Positions 1 through 4,783 of a stretch of DNA of 6,242 bases are shown here, in pieces. Location: contig JAIENF010000529.1 of assembly GCA_019751575.1 (NCBI GenBank), forward strand, positions 1 through 6,242, written 5' to 3'. Position numbers and translations under genes: made by a program. The notes beneath the pieces were generated by a model that had not been told where the DNA came from, ran no database searches, and saw only the letters and a program-made list of their open reading frames with translations. This DNA comes from Burkholderiales bacterium (GTDB taxonomy: Bacteria > Pseudomonadota > Gammaproteobacteria > Burkholderiales > CAIKXV01). Every line of letters starts with the position of its first letter. Position 1 is the stretch's first letter.

Positions 1-759
1 GCCCCGGGCCTGGCGGCGGCGGCGGCGCTGGCCGCGCATGCCAGGGCGGTGCGCGTCCCGCTTTCCGCCGTGCTGCCGTGCGCCCCGCTGCCCCGGCTGC
101 GCCGCAACGTCTATTGCGTCGGCTGGAACTACCTCGATCATTTCAACGAAGGCGCGGCGCACCGCAAGACGGCGGTGGAGCTGCCCGACCACCCGGCGCT
201 GTTCACCAAGGCGTCGAACGCGCTCAACGGTCCGTTCGATCCGATCCCCTACAACGCCGAGGTGAGCGACAAGATCGACTGGGAATGCGAGATGGGCATG
301 ATCATCGGCCGCCGCGGACGCAACATCCCCGAGGCTGACGCGATGTCCTACGTGTTCGGCTACACGGTCCTCAACGACGTGACCGCGCGCGACATGCAGC
401 GCTATCACGGCGGACAGTGGTTCAAGGGCAAGAGCCTCGACGGCAGCTGCCCGATCGGCCCGTGCATCGTCACCGCCGACTCGATCCAGCCTGAATCGCT
501 CGACATCTTCACCCGCGTCAACGGCGTGGTGAAGCAGGAATCGAACACCCGCCATCTCTTCTTCAAGCTGCCGCGCCTGATCTCGGAGCTGTCGCGCGGA
601 CTGACGCTCGAACCCGGTGACCTGATCGCCACCGGGACGCCGCAAGGCGTGGGTTATGCGCGCACGCCTCCCGAGTTCCTGAAGCCGGGCGACATCCTCG
701 AGACCGAAGTGCAGGGCATTGGCGTGATCCGCAATCCGATCGTCGCAGTGAACGACTGA
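1..759 (+). CDS. Fumarylacetoacetate hydrolase (FAH) family protein, 5' end outside the window
   Basis: The frame is open from the first base, so the true start is probably upstream; 252 residues are visible. A GTG at 49 is a possible but unlikely start, because the family normally has an N-terminal segment before the core. The core begins with NVYCVGWNYLDHF (about residues 36-48), the usual FAH entry motif. A divalent-metal site is visible: the ExE pair in DWECEMG (E95 and E97) and the aspartate in LNDVTARD (D126), with spacing typical of FAH enzymes. FKGKSLDGSCPIGP and GTPQGVG are further family hallmarks. FAH enzymes hydrolyse or decarboxylate C-C bonds in acylpyruvates, oxaloacetate or aromatic ring-cleavage products in the cytoplasm; the exact substrate cannot be read from sequence. 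A GC-rich stem-loop follows 3 bp after the stop. The family call is very secure, the substrate unknown. Confidence 0.95.
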   Translation, partial: APGLAAAAALAAHARAVRVPLSAVLPCAPLPRLRRNVYCVGWNYLDHFNEGAAHRKTAVELPDHPALFTKASNALNGPFDPIPYNAEVSDKIDWECEMGMIIGRRGRNIPEADAMSYVFGYTVLNDVTARDMQRYHGGQWFKGKSLDGSCPIGPCIVTADSIQPESLDIFTRVNGVVKQESNTRHLFFKLPRLISELSRGLTLEPGDLIATGTPQGVGYARTPPEFLKPGDILETEVQGIGVIRNPIVAVND

Positions 760-762
760 GCC

Positions 763-787
763 GCCGGGGCCGAACCCCGGCCCCGGC
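763..787 (+). terminator. GC-rich stem-loop after the FAH-family gene
   Basis: A perfect 9-bp inverted repeat (763-771 with 779-787) and a 7-nt loop start 4 nt after the FAH stop codon. It is the natural place for a terminator of that gene, or an attenuator before the gene at 824. No strong U-run follows, only scattered Ts (CGGTT, then GTTTT at 801-805), so classical Rho-independent activity is uncertain. Confidence 0.5.
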
Positions 788-823
788 CGGTTCAAGTCGC
801 GTTTTCGTCAGGAGTAATCGGAC

Positions 824-1372
824 ATGCGTACCGAAGTACATGTGCACGGCACGGTAGTGCTGGTCGAAGGTGTATCCATCGGCCAGGTCGAGGGCGCACT
901 GCGGCCCTGGCTCGACTATCTCGACTGCGCGTCGATCAAGGAGGCGCGCAGCCTGGAGCAGGACGAGCCGGGCATCGTGTTCGACCGCAAGCGGTTCCTG
1001 CTCGAGGTCTGCTGGACCGGGGATGTCGGCCGCAACTTCCAGGGCGTGCTTGGCGATGCGCTGGCCGGACTCGGGCCGCTGGCCGAGGAAGCCTCCACGG
1101 TCGAGATCACCTATTTCCACGACAAGGGCGATGAAGTGCAGCTGATGTTCGTCGGTCCCACGCCGCAGGCGATCCACGACATGCAACGGCGCCTGATGGT
1201 CGAGGAAGTGTCCAACCTGCTCGGCCGGCAGTTCGGTGCAGAAGACGTGTCGCAGGTCGCGGCGGTGATCAACAAGCTGTTCGCCGAGGACTGGACGCGC
1301 AAGCAGGCAGCGGGCGAAAGCGGCCTCGCCAGCGCCACCCAGCCGCATACGCGGCCGAAGCAGTTGCACTGA
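824..1372 (+). CDS. Conserved 182-residue protein of unknown function (DUF6806-like)
   Basis: I recognise this as a conserved betaproteobacterial hypothetical protein; I believe related proteins carry the label DUF6806, but this is from memory and unverified. The ATG at 824 is supported by AGGAG at 810-814, 9 nt upstream. Visible parts are a histidine-containing N-terminus (TEVHVHGTVVL, residues 3-13), a central block DEPGIVFDRKRFLLEVCWTG (47-66), an alternating beta-type stretch VEITYFHDKGDEVQLMFVGP (93-112), then an amphipathic helical region ending in EDWTRK, and a polar C-tail ending in LH. There is no signal peptide or membrane segment, so it is probably cytoplasmic. No catalytic motif is evident. 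It lies 64 bp behind the FAH-family gene with a stem-loop between them, so co-transcription is possible but not assured. Confidence 0.85.
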   Translation: MRTEVHVHGTVVLVEGVSIGQVEGALRPWLDYLDCASIKEARSLEQDEPGIVFDRKRFLLEVCWTGDVGRNFQGVLGDALAGLGPLAEEASTVEITYFHDKGDEVQLMFVGPTPQAIHDMQRRLMVEEVSNLLGRQFGAEDVSQVAAVINKLFAEDWTRKQAAGESGLASATQPHTRPKQLH

Positions 1373-1387
1373 CCGGGCAAGGCCCGG
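1373..1387. terminator. Short stem-loop between two convergent stop codons
   Basis: CCGGGC (1373-1378) pairs perfectly with GCCCGG (1382-1387) around a 3-nt loop. It fills the 17-bp gap between the TGA of the plus-strand gene (1370-1372) and the stop of the minus-strand gene (1390-1392). Its position suits a bidirectional terminator, but neither strand shows a U-run, so function is inferred from position. Confidence 0.4.
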
Positions 1388-1389
1388 GC

Positions 1390-1704
1390 TCAGGCCGAGT
1401 CGTCGATCCGTGCCGGCGGGGGATCGTCGGCGCGCCGCCGTTCGCCCCGGCGGTCGCGGCCCACGCGCGTGTCGAGCAGGACCGGTATCTGTCGCCGGCG
1501 TCGGTCCGGCCCGTCCCTGCGCGAGCCCTGCCTGCGCTCGACCGGAGGCAGCCCTGGCGGCGGCGGCTGGGCAGGCGCCGTGGAGGGCGAGGCGTTGGAC
1601 ACCGCCACCTGCCCGGGGCCGACCGGCGCGGTTGCAGCCACCCCCGAGACGTCGGACCGCACGACGGGGGCGACCTTCTGCGACGGTATGGTTGGAAACT
1701 GCAT
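1390..1704 (-). CDS. Small proline- and arginine-rich protein of unknown function
   Basis: A 104-residue protein with three zones. Residues 1-54 are hydrophobic to Ala/Pro-rich, ending in a PPPP run. Residues 56-91 are strongly basic with RR/DR clusters (ERRQGSRRD, DRRRRQ, GRDRRGERRR) around the core IPVLLDTR (73-80). The tail is acidic and ends RIDDSA. I recall small proteobacterial proteins with the same pattern of arginine-rich repeats around a PxLLDTRxGRDRR core and a short tail with I-D, so I take this as a real gene rather than a shadow frame. No function is known to me. The ATG at 1704 has only a weak ribosome site (AGG). It lies 58 bp downstream of the PhaM-like gene on the same strand, suggesting a bicistronic unit. 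The low-complexity composition is typical of intrinsic disorder. Confidence 0.7.
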   Translation of the reverse strand: MQFPTIPSQKVAPVVRSDVSGVAATAPVGPGQVAVSNASPSTAPAQPPPPGLPPVERRQGSRRDGPDRRRRQIPVLLDTRVGRDRRGERRRADDPPPARIDDSA

Positions 1705-1762
1705 GCTGGCCTGCCTGAGCGGTTTCGGGGGGCGACCCCGGTTGCCCTGGACGCCCGGCAGC

Positions 1763-2083
1763 CTAGCGCGGCTTGGAAGCCGCAGCTGCCGTACTGGTTA
1801 TCGACTCCAGCGCGGACTTCTGGAGCTCGAGTGTCTTGACCGTCATCTGGATGAAGCCGACATTCATCTTCAGCCAGTTCTCGACGGCCTGAAGCTCGTT
1901 GATCCGGCGTTCGATCTCCTTCGGATCGGCCGTCGGGGTGAACATCGCGGGCATGCCGGGAAAGCCGGGCATCGGCGTCGTCGCGGACATCGCGGCCATG
2001 CCGGGAAGGCCATAGGCTTCCGGTGTCCACATCTTGCGCACCCAGTCGAAGAACTCGCTGGTCTGGTCGGTGGAATCGGCCAT
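1763..2083 (-). CDS. phaM: Short PhaM-like polyhydroxyalkanoate granule-associated protein
   Basis: A 106-residue protein resembling PhaM, which in Ralstonia eutropha activates the PHB synthase PhaC and tethers granules to the nucleoid. An N-terminal amphipathic helix (EFFDWVRKMW, residues 10-19) is followed by a Met/Pro/Gly-rich linker (25-50) with the related units GLPGMAAM and GFPGMPAM. A conserved helical segment begins DPKEIERRINELQAVENWL (53-71) and continues to LELQKSALES; the RI.EL.AVE.WL.MN pattern is what I recognise from PhaM. The ATG at 2083 has a strong GGAGG at 2089-2093, 5 nt upstream. Family PhaM proteins often end in a long basic PAKKA-type tail that binds DNA; here the protein stops at AAAASKPR with a TAG, and the bases after the stop do not encode a basic tail. 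It may therefore bind granules or PhaC without binding DNA. The symbol is by similarity only. Confidence 0.75.
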   Translation of the reverse strand: MADSTDQTSEFFDWVRKMWTPEAYGLPGMAAMSATTPMPGFPGMPAMFTPTADPKEIERRINELQAVENWLKMNVGFIQMTVKTLELQKSALESITSTAAAASKPR

Positions 2084-2168
2084 CTGGGCCTCCTGCGACG
2101 GTGGGGAAACGGATACGGATCGGACCCGGATTGGGTACTCTACCCCGACTCAGGAGTACAGCGATCCG
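2084..2168. promoter_or_regulatory. Divergent intergenic region between phaM-like gene and the 199-residue gene
   Basis: An 85-bp spacer between two divergent starts must hold signals for both directions. It carries GGAGG on the minus strand (2089-2093) for the phaM-like gene and AGGAG on the plus strand (2152-2156) for the gene at 2169. GGA recurs on the plus strand at 2111, 2117, 2122 and 2128, with ACGGAT tandemly repeated at 2109-2120. I see no sigma-70 pair that I would defend: TACTCT at 2136 is a weak -10-like element without a matching -35. Confidence 0.45.
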
Positions 2169-2768
2169 ATGGACGACATTGTCGCGCAGGCGATGGCCCG
2201 ATGGCCCGAGGTTCCCGCGGTCTACGGCTGGCTCCGGCTGGACAGGCGCGGGCGCTGGCTGGTCAAGGACGAACCGATCGGACACCGGCCGACGGTGGAC
2301 TTCATCGGCCGCAACTACATGCACGATGACCAGGGCCGCTTCTTCTTCCAGAACGGGCCGCAGCGGGTGTTCGTCGACATAGACCATCTGCCGTATGTCC
2401 TCCGCCTCGAAGGCGTGACTGCGCACCGCGCGTCCCTGCTGACCCACACCGGGGCATCGCTGGACCGGCCGATTCGCGCCTGGCTTGACCCGGACGGCGG
2501 CGTGATCGTGGAGTTCCAGGCGGCGGATGGCCCGGCGTGCGGCGCCTTGCTCGACCGCGACCTGCCTGCGCTGGTCGACTGTTTCGCCGACGCCGGCGGA
2601 AAGCCGCTCGACGACGAGGCCTGGCACCGCCTGCTCGAAGGCCGCGCACCCGGTACCTGCCTGGCCATCGGCTTCGACCGGATCCCGGTGGGCTCGTTGC
2701 CGCCCGGCAGGACCTTTCCCTTCGTGCGCAGGCCTCGTCCCGCCCCGGGCGAAGAGGCCTGCACCTGA
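2169..2768 (+). CDS. Conserved 199-residue protein of unknown function
   Basis: The start at ATG 2169 is chosen because the N-terminus MDDIVAQAMARWPEVP matches the opening I recall from betaproteobacterial relatives, and AGGAG (2152-2156) lies upstream; the frame stays open further upstream but that part looks non-coding and would overlap the divergent gene. Residues 19-78 carry the most constrained-looking block: YGWLRLDRRGRW, then FIGRNYMHDDQGRFFFQNG, then QRVFVDIDHLPYV. The rest is more variable and ends in a proline/arginine-rich stretch. No signal peptide or membrane segment is visible, so it is probably cytoplasmic. I believe relatives carry a DUF294x-type label but cannot confirm which. 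The order of motifs resembles DUF1285. It lies 42 bp before the FAD-dependent oxidoreductase on the same strand and is likely co-transcribed with it. Biochemical role unknown. Confidence 0.85.
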   Translation: MDDIVAQAMARWPEVPAVYGWLRLDRRGRWLVKDEPIGHRPTVDFIGRNYMHDDQGRFFFQNGPQRVFVDIDHLPYVLRLEGVTAHRASLLTHTGASLDRPIRAWLDPDGGVIVEFQAADGPACGALLDRDLPALVDCFADAGGKPLDDEAWHRLLEGRAPGTCLAIGFDRIPVGSLPPGRTFPFVRRPRPAPGEEACT

Positions 2769-2810
2769 CCCCCCGCTTTACCGGCATGCCCTCGCCCGCA
2801 GGAAACCCGA

Positions 2811-3854
2811 ATGAGCCAGCTCCCCTCCCCCTCGGTCGCCATCGTCGGCGCCGGCCTGTCCGGCCTGACCTGCGCACGCGTGCTCCAGGACGCCGGATTC
2901 CGGGTGCAGGTGTTCGACAAGTCCCGCGGTCCGGGCGGCCGGCTGGCCACGCGCCGGACCGATCGTGGCACCTTCGACCATGGCGCGCAGTACTTCACCG
3001 CGCGTGACCCGCGCTTTCGGACGATCGTCCAGCAATGGCTGGAACAGGGCATCGCCGCCCCCTGGACGCCTGCACTGGTCGCCATCGAGATGATGGACGA
3101 CACACCCGTGCGGTCAGCCGTCGGGGACGGCACCGTGCGCCATGTCGGCGTTCCTTCCATGAACCGCATCGCCGGCGCGCTGGCCGAGGGGCTGGCGCTG
3201 CGCACGGACCTCACCGTGACCCGCGCACGCCGGACGGCCGCGCCCGACGGCACGATCGGCTGGACCTTGGCCGCCCGGGACAGCCTCGGCGAGGCTGCCG
3301 CGATCGACGGCGGCTTCGACTGGCTGGTCGCTGCGGTACCGTCGCCGCAGGCAGCCCCGCTGCTGGCCGACGTCCCGACGATGCAGGCACAGGCCCTCGC
3401 GCTGCCGATGGTTCCCTGCTGGGCCGTGCTCGCGTCGTTCGACGCGCCGCTCGCGACCGGTTTCGATGCGGCCTTCGTCAATAGCTCCTCCCTCACATGG
3501 ATCGCTCGCAATCGCTCCAGGCCCGGTCGCGACCCACGGTCGGAATGCTGGGTTCTCCATGCCGCGCGCGACTGGAGCGAATGCGAACTGGAGGCGCCGC
3601 CTGAAGCCGTGTGCGCGAGGATGCTTGCCGAGTTTCGCCGGGTCACCGGTTGCAACGACCAGCCGGTGACGGCCCGCGCGCACCGATGGCGATATGCGGG
3701 GCCCGGCGCCAGGTCAGACCTCGCCTGCCTGTTCGATGCCGACAGCCAGGCCGGTGCCTGCGGCGACTGGCTCGCCGGCTCGCGGGTCGAAGGCGCCTGG
3801 CTGAGCGGGCTTGCACTCGCGGAGCGCATCCTGGCGGCGGCCGCCGTGCGCTGA
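2811..3854 (+). CDS. Renalase-like NAD/FAD-dependent oxidoreductase
   Basis: A 347-residue flavoprotein. The N-terminal Rossmann dinucleotide-binding motif is complete: VAIVGAGLSGLTCARVL (residues 9-25), followed by the second strand RVQVFDKSRGPGGR (31-44), whose D36 is placed to bind the FAD ribose, and then LATRR and FDHGAQYFTARD (55-66), characteristic of the renalase/COG3380 group. The C-terminus has GDWLAGSRVEGAWLSGLALAERIL (from 318), the second FAD contact region, with D319 in the expected place. Length and motif order fit the family. Bacterial renalases oxidise mis-reduced dihydropyridine isomers of NAD(P)H back to NAD(P)+; whether this member does so cannot be told from sequence. The ATG at 2811 has AGGA at 2800-2803. 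It probably shares an operon with the 199-residue protein upstream. No signal peptide is seen, so it should be cytoplasmic. Confidence 0.92.
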   Translation: MSQLPSPSVAIVGAGLSGLTCARVLQDAGFRVQVFDKSRGPGGRLATRRTDRGTFDHGAQYFTARDPRFRTIVQQWLEQGIAAPWTPALVAIEMMDDTPVRSAVGDGTVRHVGVPSMNRIAGALAEGLALRTDLTVTRARRTAAPDGTIGWTLAARDSLGEAAAIDGGFDWLVAAVPSPQAAPLLADVPTMQAQALALPMVPCWAVLASFDAPLATGFDAAFVNSSSLTWIARNRSRPGRDPRSECWVLHAARDWSECELEAPPEAVCARMLAEFRRVTGCNDQPVTARAHRWRYAGPGARSDLACLFDADSQAGACGDWLAGSRVEGAWLSGLALAERILAAAAVR

Positions 3855-3855
3855 A

Positions 3856-3888
3856 CGCGGCGACGCTGCCATGCCCACCATCGCCGCG
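3856..3888 (+). terminator. Inverted repeat directly after the oxidoreductase gene
   Basis: CGCGGCGA (3856-3863) and TCGCCGCG (3881-3888) form a perfect 8-bp stem with a 17-nt loop, beginning 2 nt after the TGA at 3852-3854. The position fits the end of the two-gene transcription unit. There is no U-run after it, so a Rho-independent mechanism is not assured. Confidence 0.4.
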
Positions 3889-3976
3889 CCTGCGACGCGA
3901 TGCATCGCTATGGCATAGTCACGGTGCAGGACGGCGTTGCCATCCCGGCCGACGCGTCCACCGGAGGAGATCCACG

Positions 3977-4303
3977 ATGCTATCCATCGCCAGGGCGGCA
4001 GCAGCCGTCGCAATCGTCTCGCTGATGTCGGGCGCCATGGCGCCCGTGGTTCATGCTGCCGAAGACGGACGCACCAAGCAGCAGGAACTGATGGCGAGCT
4101 GCAACAAGATGGCGGCACAGAAGGAAGTGAAGGGCGACGACCGGAAGAAGTTCATGAGCGCGTGCCTCAAGGGCGAGGTCCCGCTGGCTCCGGCACGCTC
4201 ACCGCAGCAGGAGCGGATGGCGAACTGCAACAAGGATGCGGGCACCAAGGCGCTCAAGGGTGACGAGCGCAAGAAGTTCATGAGCGAGTGTCTCAAGGGG
4301 TAG
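3977..4303 (+). CDS. psiF: PsiF repeat family protein, secreted
   Basis: A 108-residue protein with a Sec signal peptide: MLSIAR, a hydrophobic core (about residues 7-25), and likely cleavage after VHA at 27. The mature part is two copies of the PsiF repeat, residues 35-66 and 77-108. Each runs Q-Q-x-x-M-x-x-C-N-K, then K-G-D-x-R-K-K-F-M-S-x-C-L-K-G, and the protein ends exactly with the second repeat. Four cysteines (42, 63, 84, 105) are evenly spaced by 21, suggesting disulfides in the periplasm. In E. coli psiF is induced by phosphate starvation, but its function is unknown. The ATG at 3977 has a strong GGAGGA at 3963-3968. I see no convincing Pho box upstream; the best half-site-like string is CTGCCAT at 3866, too far from a second half. 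The gene is 122 bp from the oxidoreductase with a stem-loop between, so it is probably its own unit. Confidence 0.93.
   Translation: MLSIARAAAAVAIVSLMSGAMAPVVHAAEDGRTKQQELMASCNKMAAQKEVKGDDRKKFMSACLKGEVPLAPARSPQQERMANCNKDAGTKALKGDERKKFMSECLKG
4079..4300 (+). repeat. Two 32-residue PsiF coding repeats
   Basis: Copies at 4079-4174 and 4205-4300, separated by 30 bp encoding a Pro/Ala linker. They are clearly similar at DNA level: AAGAAGTTCATGAGCG and CTCAAGGG recur in both. This indicates an internal duplication maintained at the protein level. Confidence 0.85.
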
Positions 4304-4322
4304 AAGGCTGCGCTGCATGCGC

Positions 4323-4356
4323 CTGCGCGGTCCGGCCGGACGGCTGGATCGCGCGG
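4323..4356 (+). terminator. Stem-loop downstream of psiF
   Basis: 4323-4333 pairs with 4346-4356: 11 base pairs in RNA, including two G-U wobbles, around a 12-nt loop. It starts 20 nt after the psiF stop. The loop overlaps a 12-bp palindrome (4330-4341), so alternative foldings exist. No U-run follows; a terminator role is inferred from position and stability. Confidence 0.35.
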
Positions 4357-4499
4357 CCCACGCGCTTGCTGACACGGAGTCAGGCGAAGGGCCGGATTGC
4401 CGTCCTGTCCGATGCGCCGATCGCCGGCCTTCGCTGACGAATGCGCGTGGGTGCAGGGTCTATCGCCCACGAAACAAGCACTTCTCACGTAAAGCCGAG

Positions 4500-4567
4500 C
4501 GCATTCCCGACCAACGTATAGGGTCAATGCGATGACTGTCGACAACCCTCGACGAAAAAATCATCGC
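4500..4567. repeat. Overlapping inverted repeats in the psiF/H1-like spacer
   Basis: CGCATT (4500-4505) pairs with AATGCG (4526-4531), with inner GACC (4509-4512) pairing GGTC (4522-4525). The right arm overlaps the next repeat, GCGATGA (4529-4535) with TCATCGC (4561-4567), which encloses GTCGA (4538-4542) with TCGAC (4549-4553). The two structures share bases 4529-4531 and could be mutually exclusive at their junction. Confidence 0.5.
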
Positions 4568-4595
4568 TTTGAAAATCAGGCGTTTACACTGTTTT

Positions 4596-4611
4596 CAGGC
4601 GAATCCGCCTG
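4596..4611. repeat. Tight 6-bp hairpin
   Basis: CAGGCG (4596-4601) and CGCCTG (4606-4611) form a perfect stem with a 4-nt loop. Another TCAGGCG lies at 4576-4582, 19 bp to the left, giving the right arm an alternative partner. No U-run follows on either strand. Confidence 0.4.
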
Positions 4612-4711
4612 CTGACGATAGGCGCGCTGCGGTCGGTCTGCTATTCTTTTCTGGCAGCCCACAAGGCTGGCGGAAGCAACTTCAGACTGTCAGGCCCTCG
4701 GTTCTCGTACA

Positions 4712-4745
4712 GGTGCCGGCCACGGAAAATCCGTGACGCGGCACC
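4712..4745 (-). terminator. Compound stem-loop downstream of the H1-like gene
   Basis: An outer 7-bp stem (4712-4718 with 4739-4745) encloses an inner 5-bp stem CACGG/CCGTG (4721-4725 with 4731-4735) with an AAAAT loop, separated by a small asymmetric internal loop. It lies about 40 nt beyond the stop of the H1-like gene read on the minus strand, the expected place for the end of an nrdB-H1 transcript. There is no U-run on the minus strand, so the call is tentative. Confidence 0.35.
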
Positions 4746-4783
4746 CGGACGAGGGGCTTGCAGAGCCTCCAGAACGCAGCAGG

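Larger units (their letters stand above)
4304..4783. other. 480-bp convergent spacer without a recognisable gene
   Basis: This lies between the 3' ends of psiF (plus) and the H1-like gene (minus). Open frames here are short and look random. The part from about 4440 to 4680 is visibly richer in A/T than the surrounding genes and contains A- and T-runs. Structures seen are a bulged hairpin at 4500-4531, a wider inverted repeat 4529-4567, a tight hairpin 4596-4611, a small one at 4655-4669 and a compound one at 4712-4745. I see no tRNA or other known RNA, and no promoter pair I would defend. It may hold terminators for both genes or an unannotated small RNA. Confidence 0.6.

Noticed and set aside
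563..1369. 268-codon minus-strand frame antisense to the FAH-family and 182-residue genes
   Set aside because: It covers two recognised genes on the other strand and has no family resemblance.
1269..2627. 452-codon minus-strand frame
   Set aside because: It overlaps the PhaM-like and Pro/Arg-rich genes in another frame and the 199-residue gene in antisense; low-complexity Arg/Pro/Gly composition and no motif.
2315..3829. 504-codon minus-strand frame across the oxidoreductase and its upstream neighbour
   Set aside because: It spans two well-supported plus-strand genes, has an Arg/Ser/Ala composition typical of shadow frames in GC-rich DNA, and shows no recognisable domain.
3897..3908. Perfect 12-bp palindrome GCGATGCATCGC upstream of psiF
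   Set aside because: One or two 12-bp palindromes are expected by chance in 6 kb; no second copy or spacing relation supports an operator.
3855..3976. Possible Pho box upstream of psiF
   Set aside because: CTGCCAT at 3866 is near one half-site, but the expected second half 11 bp on does not match.
4330..4341. Perfect 12-bp palindrome GTCCGGCCGGAC after psiF
   Set aside because: Chance frequency as above; kept only as part of the larger stem-loop.
4317..4535. Short plus-strand frame of 72 codons after psiF
   Set aside because: No ribosome site of quality, composition looks random, and it runs across the inverted repeats.
4304..4783. Possible tRNA, attachment site or insertion-sequence remnant in the long spacer
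   Set aside because: No cloverleaf or T-arm consensus, no terminal inverted repeats with a target duplication, and no integrase or transposase nearby.
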